The translations under genes were made by a program, and so were the position numbers. The notes under the pieces are model-generated. The model saw nothing but the letters and a program-made list of their open reading frames with translations. It was not told where the DNA came from and did not search any database. From Antedon mediterranea (lineage: Eukaryota > Echinodermata > Crinoidea > Comatulida > Antedonidae): a DNA stretch of 64,000 bases. Positions 37,818 to 50,800 of the stretch are shown here, one piece after another. Within the stretch, counting starts at the first letter, position 1. Every line of letters begins with the position of its first letter. The stretch is from contig NC_092677.1 of NCBI RefSeq assembly GCF_964355755.1, positions 7,195,001 through 7,259,000 of the forward strand. The letters run 5' to 3'.

Positions 37818-37859
37818 ACTCCTCAATTACTTTGACCTATATATTTCTAAAGTAAGCTA

Positions 37860-39194
37860 TCAGTGTAATTATAAAAGGATACAAAATCTCACTATATACA
37901 AAATATATACAAATTGGAAGCTCAATGTACTGTAAGACTACACTTATTGCAGCATACTAAACCTACTGTAGTTTGCTGACACATGCTGACATACAATAAT
38001 TAATATCATTAATATTAAATACTGTAATATTTGTTATCTAGTATAGTTGACATCTATTTCTAAAGGCAGTAATACTCATCACACATGCGACAAGTTTGAA
38101 TGCCTGAGTTACAAAATGTTTTATAAAAATAGTTTAGTTTACAAAAGGTCGTCAAAATATATTGATATAGTAATTAATTAGCATATATGCAAATTATACC
38201 TTAATTTAAGAAAGGATTTAGTATACTACATGTAGGCCTACTTTTTACGATTAAATTTTGATTTGACTTTTTTAAATGTTTTTTAATTACGACCATTTGT
38301 TTCTTTAGTCCCGTTATAAACTTACTTCGAAATTTAAAGGGGAAAACACATCTTAGGGCCTATCTGAGTCAGATTTTCATTTCTGCAAGGTTTTCGGCGC
38401 GGTTTTCGGCGCATTTTGTGTAGTAATTTGGCATTGTTCATATTCTAAATCTACAACTGAATTTAAGGCACATTGTGAAGGATTGTGAAGGATTAGGAAG
38501 GGGAGATTAGCATTATGAGATGTTCATGCTACAATCTATGTAGCACTATAGGTCTCATGATAATACTTGTGCTGGAGAAAGAAAACTATGTACAATTGAC
38601 CAGACAATATTGCTACGTCCCCAACGCGAATGAAAGCGACTTATAGAAAGATGAGGTTCAAGATCAGCATCAACAGGCACAATTAATGTACATGATGGTT
38701 AGTAACAATGTCAACTTTGTAACAGATAGACGCAACAAAATACAGCTTCACATATTAAATGGAAAATATTACAAAATGTTCGCTGTACTTAAATTGCCTC
38801 GTCTGAAATTTTCAATTTTCACCACCCAACTATAATTATTAATAATTATATTTAAAGCATTTTTGCCTCGTCTGTTTTAACCTCTCGCTACGGCCTTGAA
38901 TAACTTACTTTCAACCAATCACAAACTTGCTGGTTCCATACGGCATCGAATTATGGGATTTCTACAAAATTATCCCCAATAACGCTACATGTTTTATCCT
39001 ACAAACTAAAGCACTAGGCGACTTTTACGCTACAAAATATTATATAGCATTATGAGACTTTTGAATGTTTGAATATTTTTTGTTATACCGCAGCTGTTGG
39101 CTAGAATTTGAGGAGAAAAATGTTTGAAATTCCCTAATTTTCGTAGTAACCAGATAAGTTAATTTTAATAAAGTAATAAAAGTAAACAAAGGGG
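37860..39194. other. Intergenic, 3' flank of kirre-like gene
   Basis: AT-rich sequence without recognisable exons. It presumably includes the 3'UTR of the minus-strand Ig gene next to 39194; no clear polyadenylation signal was pinned. Confidence 0.5.
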
Positions 39195-42100
39195 TTAAAC
39201 ATCAGTTGCCAGGTTACCATGTGTACTTTCCGTTGAATGTTTTGATACGTCATCTGGCTCAGCTTTACGTCCGCTTTCTACATCATCTTCTCTCTTCTTA
39301 ATCCATTCTCTTTCTTTTAATTTATCATCTCTCTTGTTGTATTTATTGTTCCTATACTCGCTATACCTTTGGTAATCGGCGTTGCGTATTTTGTCGTCAT
39401 CACGGTAGCGTGGCAAGGTTCTTGGTCTTTCGGCACAATCATGTCGAGATCTTCCCTAATAAGAAAGTTGAACAAAATTTCTTCGTTACCATTGTACCAA
39501 TCAAAATATTGTTAGGGACACAAACTACTCGTGAAGAGTCTGTCAAAAAAATAAATCAAAAAGTAGTTCATAAACTAATTTTAGCTGTCAAAAGGAGGGC
39601 ACAACCCTGGATAATTGCTAAATAATAAAGGTAAACAATTTGTGGATAATTGCTAAATAATAAGGGTAAACAATTTTTGGATAATTGCTCAATAATAAAA
39701 GTTAAAAAAAATTACTCTGTATGGTAAATATTCTGGATCCACGTAATCATTATGGCGTCTTGAGTAAGACCCGTAGTTCTGACGTGCACCACGCGACGGT
39801 GGTCGGTCATAGCTGTCCCAAGAGTTCCAACGTTTGCGCATGATCTTGGTTGGCACCGCATAGCGGTCATGACTGCTGCGGGTACTCTCAGGCGAGTTCT
39901 TGTAATTATTGTACTCTCTGTATTTTCTTTCTTTTTCTTCTTTAGTGAGGTCATAATCTGAGAGTCGTTTGATGATTTCTACCGATTTCTTTTCATCATC
40001 CTCATCATCGTCCACTTCTTCTTCTTCATTCAATGTTAATTTTTTCCGTCCTGTTGAGAAAAATTGTAATATTTGTCGACAAATCTTTCTTTATTTCTTC
40101 ACACAGGACTGGTGAAAGAAAAACGATATTAGTCCTACTCAAGCCCACCACTTCACCCACATACTTATGACCCTAGATCATATATGACTGAGTAAACTTT
40201 CAGGAAGCCTGGTCATAAAATTTGGGTGGGATTATATTTTTGACATCCAAATTTAGCATAAATTATGAGGTAGTATTAGGCCTATACTTGAGCATGGGAT
40301 TATACTCTGTCATTATACAGTATATACAAATACCTATATTTGTAATGTTAGTTAGTTAGAGAAATTACAATTCCTTTTTGTTTCTAAAGAAACTAAGAAC
40401 TTACTGTTATATCTTCGCTTAAAACAAATGATGACCATAACAGCTGCAACTAAAATAAAGACTGAGCTGGATACTACACCAATTATTATAAATATGATCA
40501 TGTCCATTTCTACAAAAAAATATTAATTATAAAATTAATTTTTTAATATAGGTTAAGCATATAACAATGCACACACAAAATACAGGTCATAGGTTAATTG
40601 AATTTAAGAAAAAACTAACCACAAGGTGTAAGTGTAATGATAAGCCACGATGACCCTTTCTCATTCCATATTGTGCAGTTATATGCTCTGAAGTCTTCAT
40701 CGGAAGTTTCTTCAATGTAAAGTATGCTCCGTACACCATGCTTTGTGGTACTCTTCTGAGCAGAAAAACGTTCAAACGCTGAACCTGAAACACAAGAGAA
40801 AAGTGAGAAAAAAGATTTTAATGCAGTCGCTTAACTTTCCAATTTCTATTTCTTATTCCTCAATGTTTTTTTTAATGTAATATGGAGCTGTAATTTAGGA
40901 AACAAATTCTTACTAAATCCAAGTATTTCATCTCTTAGCAGTTATAGCGCATACAGCAATTGTTAGCTATGTCCTGCCATTGTAAACAATCCTGCGCCTT
41001 AGTGTAAACAGCTAGACTATAATAGATACACTAAGTATACAGTTGTGAATCTTGTTATATGTTGCAGTGGCTTCTTGGCACTAAGGCTGTGCCTTGTGAG
41101 GAGCCTCTGAACGAAAAAAAGCATAGGCCTACAGTATGCCTATATTAACATTTCCAATACCAGATAACTTGCCTGTTTCCAGATGTTCCTCTCCATCATT
41201 CCAGTTCCACTCAATCATCATCGGGTCTGGTTTAGTGTCTGTGAAGCAGTCTATCTGAGCCGTGTCACCAGGTTCTACGCACTGGACATCCTTGCTTTCA
41301 ATAATAGGGATACCATTGATGTCCACTCTCGCGTAGTGAGCTTCAGCACCAAACCCGGTAACAGTAGCTGTACACATATATATACCGACATCACCATCTT
41401 TAACATTGTCAAACTGAAGTCGGTTCATAGTGCTAAGAGTGGCCCTGGAGCCAAGACGTGTCCACTTAATCGTCGGCTTTGGATTTCCATCTGCAGCACA
41501 TTCAATAATTGCTTGTTCTCCATAATCGACAGATATGTCTTCTGGATAGGTCGTGAAAAATGGAGCAACTAAAAGAAAAGTTATTCTTTTAGCAACACAT
41601 TTAGGTATTCTCTGACATAGCTATTAAGTCATATACTGCCCTCTATTGGTAATGAGACTAAAGAATGGAAATTTTTTATTTGTTCCCTGATTTATTTCTA
41701 TTTCATAGTAATTTACAATTATCATCGATTTTTGATTCTCGATTTATTATAGGTTTTCATTTTTAGATGAATTGTAATTGAACAAATTGTTTTATAGGAA
41801 TGGAATATTAATTTCTAAAATTTTTTTTTTCATATTTTATTTTATTAAATGTATCAAGACACAATAATTAAGTTGAGTAAACATTAGTCTAGGTTCTGTT
41901 TCGACCTAAAATTAGTAAAAGATAAATATATTGGCACATTTTGCATTTCATAATACATCATGTGGACTCGTGGAACATGAAAAAGACAAATTAAATACAA
42001 ACTTGGGGCAAACACTAGTATATTCTTTTCATGGTTCTAAAATGATTGTAGATGTGTTTTTGCACAATGGATGAGCAACAATAAAAGCGATGTGGCCACA

Positions 42101-44850
42101 ACACTTACAGTGAACATTCAAGGTTACTGTAGCCTCTCTACTATCAACGGCATTCATTGCAACACATTTGAATGTTACTCCATTGTCATTTTTACTCATT
42201 GTTCTTTCAAGTTGAGCTTCTGTGGCACCTAAAATATTAAAAAACACCATGACATCAAGTCGAAGGGAATTGTAAGTTAGGATAACACAGCACTGTTAAG
42301 GTCGTCAAGGATTTATTTGTAATTCCTATAGGAAAAATTAATGTATTATCCATTTACACAGATGTAATACAAGTTTTAGTAATGAACTTACCACTCATAA
42401 TGACGTCATTTCTATACCAAGCATATGACATTGCGTTGGGGTTGCCAGTTGCAACACAGTTGAACGTAACAAGCATGTTTTCTTTGATGATCTCATGACT
42501 TATTTCAATTGAAACAACAGGAGCGTCTGAGTAATTTACAAAAGAAATCAATCTTTTAAGATAATTAATTTCAACTAAAGAGTTATTTTGATTCAAATAA
42601 TTAAAAAAAAACATTTCATATGCATAAAAAACCTAGCTTTTTTACAACTTTAGAAAATATTTTTTTTCATGTATCATGTATTGTAGGGGAGAACAAGCTT
42701 TTGCTTGAAATAATGAGGGTCCCAGTTACTCTTAACAGAATAAATTACAGCACAGTAGGTTAGGATGTGACCCAGATACTAGAACACAAGGTCAGCAATG
42801 AACCGTGAACCTTGGGAGTAAAGCAATCATGTTAACCACTATCTTTCATCAATCCCAAAAAGAATATATATGGACCTACATTGCACATCTAGATCAATGA
42901 TTGCCTTATACGGTTCATTTAGAGCATCATTGATCACATGACACACATATATCGCTGCGTCGTCATTCAGGGTTGGCGTAATCGTCAACACACTCTTTGC
43001 ATCATGGAGTTTTCCACTAGCATCATTTGGTGAAACTTCTGTACTGTAAGCAGCAGCACCCCCTACCACTTGTTCGTCTCGGTACCAAGTAATCTGGGCC
43101 GGTGGATTACCTTGGAGCCCTCTGCATGTTAAGGAGATTGCCTTTCCTTCAACAGCAGACAGTGTGGGTGAATTATCAACTGAAACTGATATTGGAGGAC
43201 CTAGATATAAAAAGGAAAAACACATTGTATTCTGGTGAATGAGATGTGATTATAAAACCCTATTGTGTCCTTATTAACAAATCTCACTTAAGTAGATAAT
43301 TATCAAGAATTTCCCTTTAAATAGACATTCTATTAGATTGGAGATTTAAAAAAAAAGGACATTTTGCCTACACTAGTTTAATTGTACATGGTGACTACGG
43401 CCACTGGTTAAAAATCAATTTGAAATGGATAAATTTTAAGGCCCATGGACCACCCCAGTGTAAAGACTGTTCCCAGAAATGATTATACAGTACCATTATC
43501 ATAGTCCACAACTAAATTTACCTTAATTGTTTTTAATAAACCCAGATGTATAAAATAGGTTAGTGATTTATTGATTGGTTTCAATAGGAGATTGAATTCA
43601 ATAAAGCAAACTGTTCCTAATGTATTCAGTGGTCTAATGGTATGCAACATATCAAATGTAAAGTTCGAGTCTTGGTTGAGACAATTTTCTTAACTCAAGC
43701 TGATTTTTTTCTTTATTGTTTCATAGTGTTTACTGTAAATTTATTGAAAAATTATTGCATTAAAATTTATTGTGTAAAGGTGGTAATCAGCGTGGTACAC
43801 CTGACATTAAGGACAATCAAATATTTATAGATATTTTTAAGTACTCTACCTTATACTGTTTTTCATTTCTGTTTAAAAAAAATTAAACTTTGTTTAAAGA
43901 GGGTGACTAAAAACAGGCTGAACCAAATGATACAAACACGAAAAATGAGAAAAAAATTAACAAAAAAAGAAATAATGAAAAATGAAATAAAAAAATATAC
44001 ATATTAATATAAAAATATTACTGCACAGTATGTTACACTCTAAATGTCTTTTGCTTCTTACACCTCCTTTTACAGGTAGCTTTCGATCGACCAACTACGT
44101 CATGTTAGTTCATTGTGTGCATGTGGAAACATGCTCGCTCCCACCTCGATACAGGTTTGATAGTTTCTAGGTCACCAAAAGACAATTGACCTAAGTTGGT
44201 TGTCAGTCATCTGAAATCGAAAGCTCTATAATAATCCACAGTGCCTCCCAAATTTTCTGAATTCAGGCTGTAGGCAATACCCAGAAAAGAAGGGTCAAAC
44301 ATATATATATATATATATATAAATTGAAACGATAAAGATGAGGAAATCTGTGAGAATGAGAAAAAGTCGCCCCCAACCGAGACTCGAACTCGGACCGCCT
44401 GCTTGATATGCAGATGTCCTAACCATTAGACCACTGGGGCTTTCATGGTATTGTTCGAACTCGATTGGATAGTGACTCTTTAACATTCTCGGCGTGGTAC
44501 AGCGGAACAGCACTAGTCCTCAGTTGTACGCACGCGCACCAGAGATCAAATTGATACGCCCTCATCTTACAGTATTTTTATTCACTAGTCCTCAGCTGTT
44601 CCGCCGTACCACGCCGAGAATGTTAAAGAGTCGCTATCCAATCGAGTTCGAACAATACCATGAAAGCCCCAGTGGTCTAATGGTTAGGACATCTGCATAT
44701 CAAGCAGGCGGTCCGAGTTCGAGTCTCGGTTGGGGCGACTTTTTCTCATTCTCACAGATTTCCTCATCTTTATCTTTATCGTTTCAAATTAATTAATTAA
44801 AATTCAGTATATCACCGGGCGGTTTAGAATTAATGTTCTGTGCCTGATTT

Positions 44851-44886
<36 letters not shown>

Positions 44887-47800
44887 CAAAATCTGGTATT
44901 CTTGTCCAAAATAGTATAAAAACAATACCATATGTAGTCGCATGTCCCATGTGAATAGATAACTAAATGAAATTGTCAAAAACCTATAAAACAAGAATTT
45001 TACCTAATGGAAAATATTGCATGAAATTGCTTAAGTTAAAAGTATTCCCAACAGTAATTATTCTGATGTTGGTAGCTATCTAGTTAAGTAACACCGCCCC
45101 CATTTAGTTGTTGCGGTGACTTCCAAGTCACCTTTCCACCTTGAAAAGCAGGTGTAAAGAATTAGTTAAAGGGGTGGGTGATTACAAATTACATTCCTAG
45201 ATTAAACCACACTTGTAAGCCTAATTAGAAAAACTGTACTGAAAAACTATAATCTTAAAAAAAAAATATATAAAAAATATATTTTCTTTAGGTGACTGTA
45301 AAAGGGATAGATCCTTCAACTTTCATCAAACAGTAATTATTTTTTCTCATTTTATTATCCTAACCTGTTTCGACATCCCAACAGACACAGATTTGCAGCT
45401 TACAGTAATTATTTTTTTCTACATTTCATCCTTTAGGGTGATGGTGTTGGACCCTTCTGCTCAATCAACGCAGCAGTTAATTATCTCTCATCTGAGCTAT
45501 TTGAACTCTCAGTACTTGCATTGTTTGACTTTCAATCCATACAGTTCTCATTAGATTTCTGTTACTGACACCTCAATATGTCTGTTAATTTCCACGCTAA
45601 ATAAGAACTACCAAAGGTAATATAAAGTATAAAGCATCATCCTTATGCCTTATGTACCTGGCTTGATCCATGTCAAGTCTCGATTACCTCAAGGGAGCTC
45701 TTGTCTTTGATCTGAAAGCATGTCTAGTGAACCGCATTATTAAAAGATGTTTAATGTTGATGATGAGGTGAAAGAAATGTGGGTTACAGGAGATTTTCAT
45801 ACAAGAAAGATTTGTTAAAGAACAGGTCATTAAATCAAATTTATAGCTACTCACAGTAGTGTACAAGGAGATATACTTCTCTCTTAACAGTTAAGTTTCG
45901 GGAATTTCTTTTTGTATTGCAAAAACACTAAATATGGAACAATTCCTGTAAAACCTGAGTACAAATTAGAACCAAGTTTTGGTACAATTGTTGTTTTACA
46001 TCAACAATGAAAACCGTAGTGTATACATTAAAATTACAATTTGTTTGAATGGTAATGGGATAGTATTAATAACTCTATTCAACACGTAGCTTTAATTTAA
46101 AAACAATTTTTACTGCGGTTTCACACTAAGAGATAGTGTAACATATAACAGTATTATACTGATCATTCAGAGCCTTCAAGCTAGTTTACAACTAACAAGT
46201 ATTTTGCAAAATAGTGTTATGTGTGAAAGAGTAAAATATACATATATAATCGTTGTAAAAATGTGACAGAAGTTCTATATCCTTACATCAAAAAGTGCGT
46301 CTATGACACAACATGATTGATGTGTATTACATTGAATGTTCTGGTTATAAGTGACTTAAAGTACCCACTTACTTTATATGTATGTGTTACATCAGTCACT
46401 GTTATATGAATGAGGTCTAAAAGTGTTTAAGAAACCCTTGAATTATTTGTTTCGAAGCTCCATTCATGAATCTATTAGTTAAAGCTTAAGGTAAGTGTTC
46501 TTTTATTTGAGTTCTTTTGTCTGCCTAAAACCTAGCTGGTTGTTATGTATGGGTGCAACAATTCGGAGATAAATAAAACATTATTATACACTTACTCAAC
46601 ACAGCAATGTTGAGTAATCCTATTCGAAAGAGATACCATTTGTGTACTAATAGATACATTTACAATATCTCAGTAGCTCCATAATACAATGTGTCTCACA
46701 ATGTATTGCTACCTTCCTGTTCTTGTTTGGTTAGCCGTTCCTGTCTCGTTAAAAAATTTGTTTATGATTATAACAAGTTTAATCTACAGGCCTGATACGT
46801 AGGCCTATGACTTATAATATACTCAGACTTACGTATGACAGTTAACTTGGCAAGTGGAGATGACCGAAGAGTTGTTTCTCCTTGAGTTCCTGCAAGAACC
46901 TGACATTCATAATGTCCATCATCTGCCAACACAACATCCTCAATCTAAATAAAGAAAAACACTAAAAAATAAATGTATATAGGCTTTGTACACAAAGATT
47001 GATAGTGGTGGTGTTTTAGTTTAATATTAATTTACAAAACATATATTTTCTTGGGTAATGGTAGTGGAAAAGAAATGGAATTATAAACATTTATCTTACA
47101 TAGGCTAAATAGGATATACGAGTGGTGAGAATGAAAACGAAGACAAATTGATGATTTAAAAACATGTTGTTTTGGACGAACCTACATAAAGATATAAAAA
47201 ATGGACTAAAAATATATTATCAGTAAAAGTTTGAGGTATGGTGTGGCATTTTCTTGAGCCTCTTTTGTCCGGGCTCCTAGGTTTAGCCATTACTCATAGT
47301 TCCTACGCAACTGTGTATGGATATCAATATTTATCTTTTTTCTGAACACACCAACCTGTAGATTAAATTCACCAATACTAATGTCTCCAATAATTGAATA
47401 TCGAGGTACTCCTGATAATCCCGGATCGAGATCTGATCCAAGAATTTGACCATCTTTCAGCCAGATTAGTTCTCCAATCTTGTCTGTTATAACACATTCC
47501 AACACAACCCTCTCTAAGCCTATAACCACTTGAATGCTTGCTGGTTGCTTAGCAAATTGCTGAACTGCAGATGCTGAGAAGAACAACAATTTTGTTTTTG
47601 AGTGAGGGTACAAATAAATACATGCAGAATATGTTAAAAACAGTATTATAGGTGGATCCTATTACAAATGCAAAAGATTAGGTTCAGCACACAATGAATT
47701 CACAATTGTTAGGCCCTCAATCCTGAATCTGCCACTGGTATTGCAAGCAACAAATATTCAATGGAGTGAATATACTCTATTAATGAACAGTCTAGGCATT

Positions 47801-50800
47801 AAAAAAATGATAGGCCTATATCAATTTTTACTTAGTGAAATTGGACTGTATTTAATAATTCAAATAAATGTATCATTATTATATATAATAATCTCACTGA
47901 TCAATTTGTTGTCATTAGCTAATGAACCTTTATTTTGGTAAAATCTTGAATGGAATTTTACAATTGATCTAACTTATGAATAACCCTACAAACAAACATG
48001 GTACGGAAACATGATGAATGCATCCCAATGTTTAGTACAGTAGGCCAATGCGTTCAAAAAGAAGTTTCAAATCCCCTTTAATAAAATACTTTTCAGAAAC
48101 TCACACCATAAAATTCACAAGATATAAATGACTTATATTAATAATAACTTGGTATCATTTGACCTATCTTTTATAAAGGTGAAATGACAATATTCACAAT
48201 ATCACAACTAGCCATTTACACTTCAACATCCTACATTTCGCATGAGTATTAATATGCCAACCAATCACATAACACAAACTAGAAGACGTGTGAAACCACT
48301 TCAGAGATTGGAAAATATATGAGGCAGTTTATAAATCACCTCACAACGGTTTTACACAAAATAATGCTTTTACAATAAGTGTAACACTTTTACAATAAGT
48401 TATCGAGTCTATCTTTAATAGTAAATAATATATATCATGTATCAAGCAATTAAATTTCAGTTTACATGTAATAAAGATGATTTATTAATGTTATGTGTTT
48501 AAGAGCTTTCTAACTTTGTAGTGTATTGGAAAGTACAATTCAAATATTTGGGTACTTCATATAAGCTGGGAAAAAAGTAATAAATACGGTAGGATGTTTA
48601 TTATTGTTTACAATAAAGACAAGGCATATAAAGAAATTTGTATGATACCAGCATTTACATTAATAAAAACTAGTTTATCTATAAATATTTCTATAATGAA
48701 GAATTATATGATGATATTATGATGTGATGATGATGGTGTTAAAAACGGGACTCACTACCTGGTATGTTCACTCATCCAATGAACTATATACAATACAAAC
48801 CAAAATCAAACTCTTTTCAAGGAATGTCAAATATATATAAATATATTGGTCATAATTGTACAAAGAAAACTGTTCAATTTCAAGGAATATAAGCCAATGA
48901 CATGTTATACAAAAAAATCTTTTCAAGGAACTTCTAGCCAATGACCAGGAGTTGTTTCAGGTTCATTAATTATCTGAGTGCATCCAACCCATACACAGGC
49001 AATAAATCAGGCACAGAAGCTGTTGATGCCTCTGGCAGGTAGATCAGTAATGGATTTGACCACACTAGTCAAGGCTGTATTAAACCATTGAAGTATTCAT
49101 GAGGAGTGAGGAATAACTTATTTTGAATTTGAAGATTCAAAATGCATTCTATATTTTGCTTGGTTGGGTAAAACAGATTAGCATTAATACGTTAAGAGTA
49201 CCCCACTGAGAGTATAGATATCATGTTGATTTGAGACATTTTATGGAAAAAGCAGAGATCATTCACACAAACTTTGACCTGATAAAGGTTCGCAGCCAAT
49301 TACATACTCCATGTAATTAAAAATCAAATAAAAAATGTTATAACATGAAAAATAAAGATGAATAAAATAAAATTTGAATATGTTATTTTGTGCTTTTAAA
49401 AAGACAAATAAACAAATTGAACCAAAAACCCATTGACATGTTTTAATTTTGTTTTCTTTTTTAAAGTTTTGTTTCCAATTTATGGTCAAAGTGAATAACT
49501 ATAATGTTATAATTTTAAATGGCCTATTAAAAAATTTAAAAATAAATTTTTTTCCATTGAACAATATATCTTTAATGTAAAAAAGATAATATATATGATA
49601 TATAGTAGGTTAAATGGAACATTTGCAGTAATTCTAAAAGCTCATCAAACAACATCATTTAAAAATCATTATTTCAATTACATCATTGATGATTACAATT
49701 TACCGGTAGGCCATATTACTTGGGAAATACTAATTTTCTGTTTAAATTGAAATTGTCAAGATAATAACAGATGAAATGGAAGATTTGTTCATTATCAAAA
49801 GTCCTTTTAAATTGGCCATATGTCATGAAAATTATGATTAATAATTCATAATTCTTGAAGAATTATTTTCCCAAAGGAATGATATTTTAGCCATAACAGC
49901 TTTTGCAAAATATTTTATAGGGTGGATTATTGAGCTGGTGTACCAGTTTCTATTTCTGACAGACTGGGTTAGCAATTCATCATTACAATTCTAGACACAC
50001 CCCTGACACAATACCTCTACATTTTCTTCTGTTTTTCAGTATAATAATAATAATATCCTTGATTTATATAGCGCCTAATGTTGTCAAACCTCTAAACGCT
50101 AAACATTATTACCTCGATAATTTTTTTGGATAAACACGTATGGAAACATACTTCCATAATGCAGCTAGTAATCAGCACAAAAGTTTTGTCTTGATCTAAC
50201 TGGGTCCTATTTATACACCTGGGTGGAGAGAGTCAAACATAAGTAAAGTATCTTGCCTAAGGATACAAGCAATGCGGCAAGAGTTGGATTCAAACCTCGA
50301 TCTCACGATCAGTAGTCGAGCGTCCAACACACTGCGCCACACGCCCTTTTTGAGAAGAAAGTGTAATGCAATAAACACATTTAAGTTCATTGATTGTACA
50401 ACGCATTGACACATTAGAGTCAATAGAATAACTGTTAATTAATTAGCCTTCTATTTAGCCATAAGGCCTACATACATTCATCACATTATATAGTCACGTC
50501 ACAGAATCATTCTTCAATGTTATTATACATTCAATTGACACATGACAGTTACTGCTTGTTCTATGTTTTTCTACTTAAAGATGTTTTGTCCTGAAAAAAT
50601 AATTCTTAAAAACATTTTTTTGTTGAATATACCATTTTAATGTACCGTAACATAATAGTTATCCACTTGACCAAAAATTGGATTGAAAAAAAATATATTT
50701 ACCTGAAAAAAACTGTAATTTATAGCAAAAATTGTCAAATTGGTTGCCAGCCAATAGGTTTTTTGTTGAATTTAACCATTTATTTTGTCATTTTATATGT

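Larger units (their letters stand above)
44321..44790. repeat. Long inverted repeat (arms about 190 bp) containing the two tRNA-like genes
   Basis: Left arm 44321-44508 and right arm 44593-44790 are inverted copies with only a few changes, around an 85-bp centre. TA microsatellites lie near both outer sides (44301-44320 and about 44854-44882). No target duplication was found. Confidence 0.85.

Noticed and set aside
37505-37855. 116-codon plus-strand ORF inside the 36500-37817 element
   Set aside because: Runs out through the terminal repeat; possibly decayed transposase but no motif supports it.
42770-42840. tRNA-like stretch on the minus strand (AGTGGTTAACATG, GGTTCACGGTTC)
   Set aside because: Only weak box A and box B words; no cloverleaf and no repeat partner found.
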